Source: CAZYJR01 sp964647905
GTDB lineage: Bacteria; Desulfobacterota; DSM-4660; Desulfatiglandales; HGW-15
Length of the DNA stretch: 64,000 nucleotides
Assembly (NCBI GenBank): GCA_964647905.1
Contig: CAZYJR010000013.1
Coordinates: 1 to 64,000, forward strand
Direction: 5' to 3'
The position numbers and the translations under genes are program-made. Shown here one piece after another: positions 23,180 to 30,766 of this stretch. Every line of letters starts with the position of its first letter. Position 1 is the first letter of the stretch. Under the pieces are notes generated by a model. It was given only the letters and a program-made list of their open reading frames with translations. It did no database searches and was not told the origin of the DNA.

Positions 23180-24160
23180 ATGGCGCTCAATATACTCTTG
23201 TGCCTGGTGGGGTTCGTGATGCTTTACTATGGTGCGGAATGGTTGGTCAAGGGGTCCTCGAGCCTGGCCAGGAGCCTGGGAGTCACCCCCGTTGTAATCG
23301 GCCTCACGGTGGTGGCTTTCGGCACATCAGCCCCCGAGCTGGTGGTAAGCCTGATCTCCTCAATCACGGAAAAAAGTATGATCGCCGTGGGGAACGTGGT
23401 GGGCAGCAACATCTGCAACATCGCCCTGGTCCTGGGAACGGCCGCCCTGTTTCAGCCCATCACCAGCCATCGTTCCGTGGTCCGGCGGGACATCCCCTTG
23501 ATGCTGGCCATCTCAGTATACCTCCTGATCCTGTCCCTAAACTCCACCCTGGGTCGTATCGAGGGAGTCACCCTGGCAGTGGGAATCATCGCCTACACGA
23601 TCTTCAACTATTGGATAGCCAAGAAGGAATCTGAAAAGGGAGTGAGCGAGGAAGAGCTCATGGAAGAGCTCGGCGTGGAGGAGGTGGAGTACGTAACCTC
23701 GCGCTCCCGCCAAGTCGTTCTGATCCTCGTGGGAATATTCGGCGTGGTCTTCGGGGCCAAGCTGGTGGTGGACTCGGCCGTGGCCATCATGCAGGTCCTG
23801 GGCGTGAGCGAGAAGTTCATCGGGCTTACCATAGTGGCCTTTGGAACGTCCCTGCCCGAGCTCGCCACCTCGGTGGTGGCGGCCATCCGAAAGGAGATGG
23901 ACATCAGCATCGGAAACCTGGTGGGGAGCAATGTCTTTAATCTGATGAGCGTACTGGGCGCGGCATCCTTGGTGAGGCCCATCCCCATCCCGGGCGGGTT
24001 CGTGGAGAGCGGCCTGATCATCGACTACTTCGTGATGATGCTTACAAGCGCCATGCCCTGGTTCTTCATGCGGAAGACCAATACGGTCACCAGGCCCCAA
24101 GGCGGCCTGCTCCTGGCCTGTTATGTGGGGTATGTGATCTATCTGATCACCACCGGCTAG
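23180..24160 (+). CDS. Calcium/sodium antiporter family protein (CaCA, YrbG-like)
   Basis: 326 residues, about ten transmembrane helices and two inverted alpha-repeats: 'GLTVVAFGTSAPELVVS' with 'GNVVGSNICNIALVLG', and 'GLTIVAFGTSLPELATSV' with 'GNLVGSNVFNLMSVLG'. These carry the ion-binding Glu and Asn residues of the family. An acidic cytoplasmic loop ('EEELMEELGVEEVEY') separates the halves. It probably exchanges Ca2+ for Na+ or H+ across the inner membrane. AAAGGAGG precedes the ATG. Confidence 0.9.
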   Translation: MALNILLCLVGFVMLYYGAEWLVKGSSSLARSLGVTPVVIGLTVVAFGTSAPELVVSLISSITEKSMIAVGNVVGSNICNIALVLGTAALFQPITSHRSVVRRDIPLMLAISVYLLILSLNSTLGRIEGVTLAVGIIAYTIFNYWIAKKESEKGVSEEELMEELGVEEVEYVTSRSRQVVLILVGIFGVVFGAKLVVDSAVAIMQVLGVSEKFIGLTIVAFGTSLPELATSVVAAIRKEMDISIGNLVGSNVFNLMSVLGAASLVRPIPIPGGFVESGLIIDYFVMMLTSAMPWFFMRKTNTVTRPQGGLLLACYVGYVIYLITTG

Positions 24161-24198
24161 CCGGCGGACTGAAGCGGGGCATGACGTCTCCCCCCCCT

Positions 24199-24396
24199 TT
24201 AGGGGTTGACGACAAACCCTTCTTTCATGGCCGCGTCCTTCAGTCGCTGATCAAAGCAAATGATCGGCAGCCGAGCCGGATCTTCCTGGGTGGCGATAAG
24301 ACTGGATGCCAGTTGACAGGCATCAGCCGCACGAAGCGGGTGGACTTCCAGCAATCGTACCGCTCTGTGGACGATTCTTTCGAGAGCCGTTATTTG
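24199..24396 (-). pseudogene. C-terminal remnant of a PIN-domain toxin
   Basis: On the minus strand the frame encodes 'RLLEVHPLRAADACQLASSL', 'IATQEDPARLPIICFDQRLK' and 'DAAMKEGFVVNP', then a stop. This is the standard C-terminal third of VapC-like PIN ribonucleases, with the Asp of 'AADA' and the 'CFDQRL' strand. The N-terminal part with the first catalytic Asp is absent. The upstream sequence is the start of an antitoxin gene in another frame. Confidence 0.75.
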
Positions 24397-24448
24397 GGAG
24401 GTAATAACTCAAGCGATTCTTCACTTCTGAAATATTGGCTTGGATCAT
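24397..24448 (-). pseudogene. N-terminal remnant of a Phd/YefM-type antitoxin
   Basis: From an ATG at 24448, preceded by GGAGGTGGGGAGGTGAAG, the minus strand encodes 'MIQANISEVKNRLSYYL', the usual start of Phd/YefM antitoxins paired with PIN toxins. The sequence then runs directly into the toxin remnant. One internal deletion appears to have removed the rest of the antitoxin and the front of the toxin. Otherwise the 404-base gene-free stretch 24161-24564 shows nothing recognisable. Confidence 0.65.
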
Positions 24449-24564
24449 TCTTCACCTCCCCACCTCCACAAAAAGCTAAGGTAGCTATGTATACAAAGCC
24501 ATATTAGCCAGATAATCCGGTTTTCTCAAGAAATCCAATTGGCTCGCACTGCTTTTTCCCGAAA

Positions 24565-25395
24565 TCAAAGCTTGCCCATCAGGGGACCCACCAGGTCGCG
24601 GGGCACATCCCTCCTTATGGTGGCGGTGGCATGGGGGAGGAAGGGCTCGCCCCCCCATTTCTCCTTGAAGCGTCTGACCCCCTGGTGGACCCCCAGCCCC
24701 AGGTTTAGGGCGGACTTCCCCTCATCCTCGGCCAAACGAACCATCTCGTGGAACAGCAGGTCCGAGGCACCCGGGACGTTGACCTTGGACGAACGGAAGT
24801 TGAAAAGGTAGAACCCGTATCCGGCCGAGCCCAGGTCGATTATATTGAAGGCGGCGAGGCTCTTCCCCTTCCATGCCTCCAAGACCCGCACGCTCCTGGA
24901 TCTCTTGACGTACTCGGGGATGTTCTCGAAGATGACCCTCAGCGGCTCGGATAGATCACGTTCGGCCAGAAACGCCTTGATGATCTTCCTGTGCGCCCTC
25001 CGGAGAGTCCCCCGCCTTGCTTCCAGCTCCCTTGCCGCCCGCCTTACCATGTAAGCCGCGTCCCGGGGCGGACTAACCAGGGGGAGGGGCAACCGGTAGT
25101 AGTGATCCCGCGGCCCGGTCTCGCAGGCCCCTTCAACCGGCCAAATCTCCGGCGCGGCGATCGAGGCGACCGCAGGCCGGAATCCGGCCAATGCCGACTC
25201 AAAGGCCTGCTCCGGGCTCATTTCCACACGGCCCAGGGGGTATCCGATGAAGGTGAGGCCGGCCCTTGCCGCGTAGCAGAGGTATCCCCCTATCAGGTGG
25301 GCCTCTGAGCCTGACACGGCCTCCACATATTCAGGGAGATGCTCAGGGAGATAGGCGTGGTCGTAGACCCAGCTTCGCTCTTTTGGGCTCAGCAT
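24565..25395 (-). CDS. GNAT-fold (FemAB-like) acyltransferase, paralog 2
   Basis: 276 residues, homologous along its length to the protein at 19572-20420. Shared positions include 'LPEHL..' with 'AVSGSEAHLIGGYLCYAARA', the basic stretch 'MVRRAARELEARRG', and the C-terminal core 'VPGASDLLFHEMVRLAEDEG' with 'LNLGLGVHQGVRRFKEKWGG'. The ATG overlaps the stop of the preceding gene, so translation is coupled to paralog B of the unknown family. The repeated pairing of this GNAT type with that family in one locus suggests a joint role. Confidence 0.62.
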   Translation of the reverse strand: MLSPKERSWVYDHAYLPEHLPEYVEAVSGSEAHLIGGYLCYAARAGLTFIGYPLGRVEMSPEQAFESALAGFRPAVASIAAPEIWPVEGACETGPRDHYYRLPLPLVSPPRDAAYMVRRAARELEARRGTLRRAHRKIIKAFLAERDLSEPLRVIFENIPEYVKRSRSVRVLEAWKGKSLAAFNIIDLGSAGYGFYLFNFRSSKVNVPGASDLLFHEMVRLAEDEGKSALNLGLGVHQGVRRFKEKWGGEPFLPHATATIRRDVPRDLVGPLMGKL

Positions 25396-26012
25396 CGGAT
25401 CATTCCGGCCGGGCCGAAGATTCTCTCCGCAGAGGAGAACCTCAGCCGCTCGTAGGCCTCCTCCATTCTTCCTACCAGGGCGGGGTCCCCCCGCGGCCCG
25501 AGGGTCCGGAGGGCCGCCTGATTGACCGCCTCTTCAGCGGCCTTGAGACGGCCGAGAAAGTCCATATATCCCCCCCGGGACTTATAGGCGTCCAGGACCA
25601 AGGCGTCATAGTCCTCCCCTCGGGCCCGGAGAAGCCTGAAGTAGTGATTCGCCAGGATGCGGACCTCCTTCAATTGCTCCTGTCTTATCTCCTCTGAATA
25701 GAGCCCTTCCTGGACTGATTCCAAGAGTCCCCGGGTCTTCTCTATTACGGGACTCATGGCCTCTTCCAGTCCGGCTCCCTCTTCCACCATGCCCAAAGCC
25801 GCTTTCAAGGCCTCTTCCTTGGTGAACAGGAGATTCCGGACCATGACCTCCCGGTCCGATCTGGACTTGACATAGAGGAAGACGAGCAGGACCGGGATCA
25901 GGACCTCCCAAACGGAAATAGGCCTCGGCTTGACTCCGGCCCGTGCCACGGAGAAAGCCCACGAGCGCTCCCGGGACAGGATAGCCTTGTATTTGCCCCT
26001 GACATCACTCAT
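25389..26012 (-). CDS. Protein of unknown function, paralog B, membrane-anchored
   Basis: 207 residues. The N-terminus 'RGKYKAILSRERSWAFSVAR' precedes a transmembrane segment ('VWEVLIPVLLVFLYV'), then the shared core 'VRNLLFTKEEALKAALGMV', 'LYSEEIRQEQLKEVRILANH', 'YFRLLRARGEDYDALVLDAY' and 'FLGRLKAAEEAVNQAAL'. No enzyme motif is visible. It overlaps the upstream paralog C by 4 bases and the downstream GNAT-fold gene by 7 bases, a tight three-gene operon. Confidence 0.68.
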   Translation of the reverse strand: MSDVRGKYKAILSRERSWAFSVARAGVKPRPISVWEVLIPVLLVFLYVKSRSDREVMVRNLLFTKEEALKAALGMVEEGAGLEEAMSPVIEKTRGLLESVQEGLYSEEIRQEQLKEVRILANHYFRLLRARGEDYDALVLDAYKSRGGYMDFLGRLKAAEEAVNQAALRTLGPRGDPALVGRMEEAYERLRFSSAERIFGPAGMIRC

Positions 26013-26593
26013 AGGAAAACGGTTTCCAGCTCCTTTTCCCGCTGCTCCTCGGCCGCATCCTGCTCCTCGAACAACCGCCTCTCCGCCTCTCCAGCCCCGG
26101 CGGCCCTGGAAACCGCTTGCAGGTAATCTCTTTCCAGGACCGAGAGCCGGCTCAGAAAGGCCTGATAATCTTTCAGCGTGCCGTAGGCGCTCCGGACCAG
26201 GTCTTGATAGGTCTCCCCTGGTGCCTGAAGAAGCCTCGCATGGTGCTCCGCAAGAAAGTGTACCAGCGCTATCAAGGCCCGCTTCGCCTCATCCCCGGCG
26301 AGCCCCTCCGCCGCCAGCCAAGGCCCCACCCCTTCCTCGGCCCCCTCCAGGACGCTCCCCTTGTCCTCCCCGCCGGCGATCCGCCACGCCGCATCCAGGG
26401 CCAGGCGTCTGGGAGGGAGGTACCAGCGGGAGTACCTGCGGATCTCGCTCTTCCGCCTGAGAAAATCCATAATGAACATCCCCGGGATCAGTTGGAGCAA
26501 CGGCTTCACCGGCCGCCTGACAATGACCGCCAGGGCCGTTCGCCGGGCAAAGGCTTCCTCCGCAGCCATGATCTCCTTGTACTTTTCCCTCAC
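26009..26593 (-). CDS. Protein of unknown function, paralog C
   Basis: 194 residues from the GTG at 26593, which follows GGGAGGAGGG and aligns with paralog B ('VREKYKEIMAAEEAFARR' against 'VRGKYKAILSRERSWAFS'); ATG starts at 26644 or 26689 would add unrelated sequence. A hydrophobic stretch ('LLQLIPGMFIMDFL') sits in the same place as B's membrane segment. The core is more diverged: 'YLPPRRLALDAAWRIAGGE', 'LVHFLAEHHARLLQAPGETY', 'FLSRLSVLERDYLQAV'. It is the first gene of the three-gene operon. Confidence 0.62.
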   Translation of the reverse strand: MREKYKEIMAAEEAFARRTALAVIVRRPVKPLLQLIPGMFIMDFLRRKSEIRRYSRWYLPPRRLALDAAWRIAGGEDKGSVLEGAEEGVGPWLAAEGLAGDEAKRALIALVHFLAEHHARLLQAPGETYQDLVRSAYGTLKDYQAFLSRLSVLERDYLQAVSRAAGAGEAERRLFEEQDAAEEQREKELETVFL

Positions 26594-26697
26594 GGCCGTC
26601 CCTCCTCCCGGATCCCAGCGCCCGCCGTCCAGTAGGGTTAACATAGTAGCTTTTCGGGAGTGCTGTGAGCCGCCCCCGCGGCGAGGCAAAGACAGGA

Positions 26698-26730
26698 GAG
26701 GGCATCCCCCCCTCAGGGGGGATGCCCTTG
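26698..26730 (-). terminator. Strong hairpin after the putative sulfate exporter gene
   Basis: AGGGCATCCCCCC pairs with GGGGGGATGCCCT around a short loop, 16 bases beyond the exporter stop. A pyrimidine-rich tail (CTCCTGTCTTT) follows on the minus strand. It separates the exporter gene from the unknown-family operon. Confidence 0.7.
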
Positions 26731-26745
26731 CACTTTCTGATCAGG

Positions 26746-28083
26746 CTAGTCAGGCATAATGACCGGCGTGAAGAAGGTCCCTGACCACAGTATCCAGGTG
26801 ATGAAGAGCGTCCATATGGCGTTTGATATCTGGGAGATCCAGTACGCGATGGCCGGGCGCCCGCCGCCCACTGTCACCAGCTCCTTGAAGTTCGTCTCCA
26901 GCCCGATGGCCACGAAGCAATAGGTAAAGAACCAGCTCCGATAACTCTTGCAGGCGCTCGCAATGGCCTTGGTGGCCTTCTCGCCCACCGAGGGCTCCAC
27001 CAGGAAGGATACGATAAGAGAGGAGACCATAAACCCGATCACGAACTTGGGGAAACGGAACCAGACCTCCATTATGGACGGCTTGGGCGCGTTGGGGTCT
27101 TCTTTTCGGTCCAGGGACAGGGTGGCCCAGAGGGCCATCAAAAATGCCACGAGGCCGATCATCACGTTCTGCGCCATCTTGACCATGGCTGCTGCGCTCA
27201 CTGCGGCCTTGCTGGGACCGCCCTGGGCGTCCCGCAGGATCTCGCCCGCCGCTATCACCGCCCCCGTATTGTCGATCACCCCGCCTACCCACGCGCCGGC
27301 CCACTGGTTCGGCAGATCCAGCCAGACGGCAACCGGAGGCATCACCAATATCAGGACCACGGCGCAGACCAGGACCCAGGCGATCATGTAGCTCACCTCT
27401 TTGGGGTCGCCCTGGATTGCACCGCCCGCCGCGATGGTGGCCGACACCCCGCAGATGGAGTTGGCCGTGGCGATGATGCTGCTGAATCTCTCGCTCACCC
27501 CGAACTTGCGGCATATCCAGTAGGTCCCGAACCAGACGACCGTGGCCACCAACACGGCCTGGGCCACACCCACGGCTCCCGCCTTGATGACCGTGGAGAA
27601 CATAATTGTCGCGCCCATGCACACCAGACCGATCTTCACGAAGAACTCGGTCTGACCGGCTGCCTTGAGCACCTTGGGCACCTTGAATATGTTACTGATG
27701 ATAAGACCGATCACCAATGCGAATAGGACGTAGGAGATCCCCCACTTCTTCATGAAGGCCTGTTTTGAGAGGATCATGGAGCAGAAGGAAATGAAAAAGA
27801 TGATGGCGAAGCCGGGGATGTAGCCCTTCAAGTCGAACTTCATGAAGGCCCCGGCGATCAGGGTGACAATGCAGGAGAAAACGAAGAGGCCGATAGCCAC
27901 CCCCAGGGTGCCCCAGCCTTGGGGGAAGGCGTCCCCCAAACCGGTCCATGTCCCTAACTTGGGCACGTTCGGGAGGATGCCTATGATGGCCAGGATCAGG
28001 ATGAACCACCCGATCCAACATGACCACCAATCTTCGTTCTTGATGAGATTTGACCAGTCAATCTTCCCGTTTCCATTGCTCAT
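26746..28083 (-). CDS. YeiH family putative sulfate exporter (UPF0324-like)
   Basis: 445 residues with about eleven hydrophobic helices. The family core is visible in 'TEFFVKIGLVCMGATIMFST', 'SSIIATANSICGVSATIAAG', 'QWAGAWVGGVIDNTGAVIAA' and 'FFTYCFVAIGLETNFKELV'. YeiH-like proteins are assigned as putative exporters of sulfate or related anions; transport has rarely been shown directly. The N-terminus is longer than in short YeiH proteins, with extra helices over about the first 100 residues. A DsrE-type sulfur protein lies divergently upstream, which fits a sulfur-compound theme. Confidence 0.8.
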   Translation of the reverse strand: MSNGNGKIDWSNLIKNEDWWSCWIGWFILILAIIGILPNVPKLGTWTGLGDAFPQGWGTLGVAIGLFVFSCIVTLIAGAFMKFDLKGYIPGFAIIFFISFCSMILSKQAFMKKWGISYVLFALVIGLIISNIFKVPKVLKAAGQTEFFVKIGLVCMGATIMFSTVIKAGAVGVAQAVLVATVVWFGTYWICRKFGVSERFSSIIATANSICGVSATIAAGGAIQGDPKEVSYMIAWVLVCAVVLILVMPPVAVWLDLPNQWAGAWVGGVIDNTGAVIAAGEILRDAQGGPSKAAVSAAAMVKMAQNVMIGLVAFLMALWATLSLDRKEDPNAPKPSIMEVWFRFPKFVIGFMVSSLIVSFLVEPSVGEKATKAIASACKSYRSWFFTYCFVAIGLETNFKELVTVGGGRPAIAYWISQISNAIWTLFITWILWSGTFFTPVIMPD

Positions 28084-28275
28084 GGCCGATGCCTCCTTTC
28101 ATTGGAAGGTGAAATGGGTAAACCTTGAGAGGACCTGCCTCTCAGGCAAATACCGGCTCATGTACTGCTCAAACCCCTATTGCGCTCCTCCTTGTTCCGG
28201 CACCACTCCCGCGTTCAATCGTCTTCCCGCTTCTCAGATCAAAGAATAGGGATTCATCGATGTATTTAGAGGAAG

Positions 28276-28485
28276 TCACACCAAAATGCAAGGACAAATA
28301 CGGGTCCGCCCGAATCGGGGCACAGGCCACGGATGAGTCATCCAGTGCTTGCGCATCCGGTTCCACATCGTGACCCGGCTCACACTGAGGAGCTTCACCT
28401 GGATGGAAAGCGGGACGTCGCCGATCTTGTCCAGGAATATGTCACCTGTATGGCCGCCCGAATGCTGTCCAGGGTGTTTAAACAA
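28276..28485 (-). pseudogene. Remnant of a sigma-54-dependent activator
   Basis: A minus-strand frame reads 'GDIFLDKIGDVPLSIQVKLL', the Walker B region of bacterial enhancer-binding ATPases, and passes directly into 'SVSRVTMWNRMRKHWM', the C-terminal Fis-type helix-turn-helix. The roughly 200 residues normally between them are missing, as is everything upstream, so this is an internally deleted relic. It lies in the 584-base gene-free region 28084-28667 between the exporter and the DsrE2-like gene and may once have regulated one of them. Nothing else was recognised in that region. Confidence 0.7.
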
Positions 28486-28667
28486 CTGTTCAAGTTGCTA
28501 GATTATAGTGTAAAGAGATCGACAAGGAAACCGGCGGGAACGGGGAAAACCCACTGGAATTTCAACCGGCCGTTGAGAGGAGGGCGCTCGGGCGATTTAA
28601 GACACGGATCCTGCCGGCATTTGTTCTGAATGGTGTGCCGGGCATAATCTCAGGAAGGAGGAAAACC

Positions 28668-29111
28668 ATGGAACAGAAGAAGGAAAAGGCAGGACTGATC
28701 TGCAGCAGGGACACCCTGGACGGGGCGTACCCATCCCTGATCCTGGCCATCAACGCGGCGCGCCAGGGCATGGAAAGCAAGATCTTCTACACGTTCATGG
28801 GGTTGAATCTGGTGGTCAAGGGCGGAGTGGACAGAGCCAAGTTCATCCCGGCCGGGTTAATGGGGGCCGTGCCCGGGATGTCCGGCATGGCCACGACCAT
28901 GATGATGAAGAAGATAGAAAAGGCCAACATCCCCAGCCTCGGCGACCTCATGGAGATGGCCCAGCTGGAAGGCGTGGAGCTCATAGCCTGCCTCATGACC
29001 GTGGAGATGATGGAGATCCCCGAGGACGAGCTGATAGAGGGGGTCTCCATCTGGGCGGCAGAGGATTTTGTCAAGTACGCCAAGGAGTGCAAGCTCTGCC
29101 TTTTCACTTGA
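28668..29111 (+). CDS. DsrE/DsrF-like (DsrE2) family protein
   Basis: 147 residues from the ATG at 28668, preceded by GGAAGGAGG. 'AGLICSRDTLDGAYPSLILA', 'GMESKIFYTFMGLNLVVKG' and 'EGVELIACLMTVEMMEIPED' match the DsrE2 type. The Cys in 'LIACLMT' is the conserved residue proposed to carry persulfide sulfur. These proteins are linked to sulfur trafficking in sulfur-oxidising and sulfate-reducing microbes. The gene is divergent from the putative sulfate exporter. Confidence 0.82.
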   Translation: MEQKKEKAGLICSRDTLDGAYPSLILAINAARQGMESKIFYTFMGLNLVVKGGVDRAKFIPAGLMGAVPGMSGMATTMMMKKIEKANIPSLGDLMEMAQLEGVELIACLMTVEMMEIPEDELIEGVSIWAAEDFVKYAKECKLCLFT

Positions 29112-29234
29112 CGAGAGTCGCGAGCTCCTTCAGGCCCGGGCCCGATTCCACCCCTTTCCGGTAGACCTTAGAGGCTCCTTGTGCAACAATTCTCTCCACT
29201 GCGAGGGGGAAAGACCAGGGAGGAGGTGGAACAT

Positions 29235-29999
29235 ATGGACAAAACCATTCGCATCATGCCGTGCCTGGACATGCAGAAGGGCCGCGTGGTCAAGGGCGTT
29301 CACTTCGTGGACCTAAGGGATGCAGGGGATCCAGTGGAATGCGCCCTAGCTTACTGCAGCAAAGGGGCGGATGAACTGGCCCTGCTCGACATAACGGCCA
29401 CGGTGGAGGGCCGGTCCACTATGCTGGACGTAGCCGGGAGAGTGGCCGAGGTTACTACGGTCCCTTTTACCGTGGGCGGCGGAATATCAGACGTAAACTC
29501 GGCCGGCGCCGTGCTGGCCGCGGGCGCGGACAAGATCTCCACCAGCAGTGCGGCCTTTAGAAGGCCCGAGGTGATAGAGGAGATGGTCAAAGAGTTCGGT
29601 CCGGAGAGGGTCACCGTGGCCATTGACGTAGACCGAAACCCCGCCATGCCCTCGGGCTACGAGGTCTACATTGACGGGGGCCGGACCGCCACAGGCGCGG
29701 ACGCTGTGGAATGGGCAAAGCGGGTGGACGGTTTCGGCGTCCCGGTCATCCTGCCTACCAGCAAGGCCGGAGACGGGGTGCGAACCGGCTATGACCTGCC
29801 GCTGATCCGGGCCCTCAAGGTGGCCATATCAGCCGAGATCGTGGCCTCCGGAGGGGCGGGCAAGCTGGAGCACTTCCACGAAGCGGTCGAGGCCGGAGCC
29901 ACGATCCTGCTTGCCGCTTCCATGTTCCACTTCGGAATCGTGGAGATAGGCGAGCTCAAAGATTACCTGCGCGGCCGGGGCGTCCGCCTCTCGAGCTGA
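29235..29999 (+). CDS. HisF-like imidazole glycerol phosphate synthase cyclase subunit, solitary
   Basis: 254 residues from the ATG at 29235 (GGGAGGAGGTGG upstream). The TIM-barrel keeps both catalytic aspartates of HisF, in 'IMPCLDMQKGRVVKG' and 'VTVAIDVDRNP', and the phosphate-binding 'FTVGGGISD' and 'VASGGAGKLEHF'. The loop after strand 6, usually TSMDRDGTKSGYD, reads 'TSKAGDGVRTGYD'. HisF makes IGP and AICAR with HisH, but no hisH or other his gene is here. It could be the true HisF encoded apart or a paralog with another ammonia-dependent role. Confidence 0.82.
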   Translation: MDKTIRIMPCLDMQKGRVVKGVHFVDLRDAGDPVECALAYCSKGADELALLDITATVEGRSTMLDVAGRVAEVTTVPFTVGGGISDVNSAGAVLAAGADKISTSSAAFRRPEVIEEMVKEFGPERVTVAIDVDRNPAMPSGYEVYIDGGRTATGADAVEWAKRVDGFGVPVILPTSKAGDGVRTGYDLPLIRALKVAISAEIVASGGAGKLEHFHEAVEAGATILLAASMFHFGIVEIGELKDYLRGRGVRLSS

Positions 30000-30136
30000 C
30001 CGCCGGCAAGCTCCTAAGCCCGATTTTCGTCCCCCTCTTGCAGGAGGCCGGTTTCACCAGCTTTATGAAGTGGATTCCGAGGCGTCCGTCGAAGGCCGCA
30101 TGATGCCGCCCGGAATCCGAGCCCGGGAGGACCCCG

Positions 30137-30766
30137 TTGCCTGTGTGGGTCTGGATCGTCCTTTGTCTCTTTTCCAGTTTGTTTGCCGTCAAGCTCCTGT
30201 TCGTGGCGTGTACGGGCTGGTCCATGCGCACGACCCGCGGGGCGATCTTTGTGCCCGCGCACAGGGAGAGTATAGAGGCCCTCCTTGAAGCGGTGCCCAT
30301 GGAGCCCGGGGACGTCTTCGTGGATCTCGGCTGCGGGGACGGCCGCGTGCTTCGGGCGGTCAGGAAGAGATACCGGGTCGAGGCCCGCGGGGTGGATGTC
30401 AATCCCCTGGCCTGCTGGATGGCGAGACTGAGGAACCTATTCGACGGCAAAGTGCGGATCCATCGTGCGGACTTCTGGGGCCACGACGTCGGTGATGCAG
30501 GGGTCTTGTTCTGCTACCTGTTTCCGGACGTAATGGAACGTATGGCCCGGAAGCTGGCAGGGGAGCTCAGAACCGGATCCCGAGTGGTCTCGGCCAATTT
30601 TCCCCTGCCGGGATGGACCCCCGTCGAGGTCGTACGCCCCGCCTCACCCGGACGCGGGGATCCTATCTTCATCTATCACGTCCCGGATGACCCAGGCAGT
30701 GACCGGCCGGCGGGTGCTAGAGGAAGTGGCAGGAGCAGTAATGCCCCGGGGAGATCTCCACCGTAG
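30137..30766 (+). CDS. Membrane-anchored class I SAM-dependent methyltransferase
   Basis: 209 residues from a TTG at 30137 with GGGAGG upstream; a GTG at 30143 is also possible. An N-terminal hydrophobic helix ('VWIVLCLFSSLFAVKLLFV') precedes a Rossmann methyltransferase core with motif I 'DVFVDLGCGDGRVLRAVRK' and the acidic motif 'ARGVDVNPLACWMARLR'. The second half is short ('FCYLFPDVMERMARKLAGEL'). Substrate unknown. Its 3' end overlaps the convergent peptide-transporter ATPase gene by 50 bases. Confidence 0.75.
   Translation: MPVWVWIVLCLFSSLFAVKLLFVACTGWSMRTTRGAIFVPAHRESIEALLEAVPMEPGDVFVDLGCGDGRVLRAVRKRYRVEARGVDVNPLACWMARLRNLFDGKVRIHRADFWGHDVGDAGVLFCYLFPDVMERMARKLAGELRTGSRVVSANFPLPGWTPVEVVRPASPGRGDPIFIYHVPDDPGSDRPAGARGSGRSSNAPGRSPP

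Noticed and set aside
24181..24507. 108-codon plus-strand frame in the spacer
   Set aside because: It is antisense to the recognisable antitoxin/PIN toxin remnant and shows no family features.
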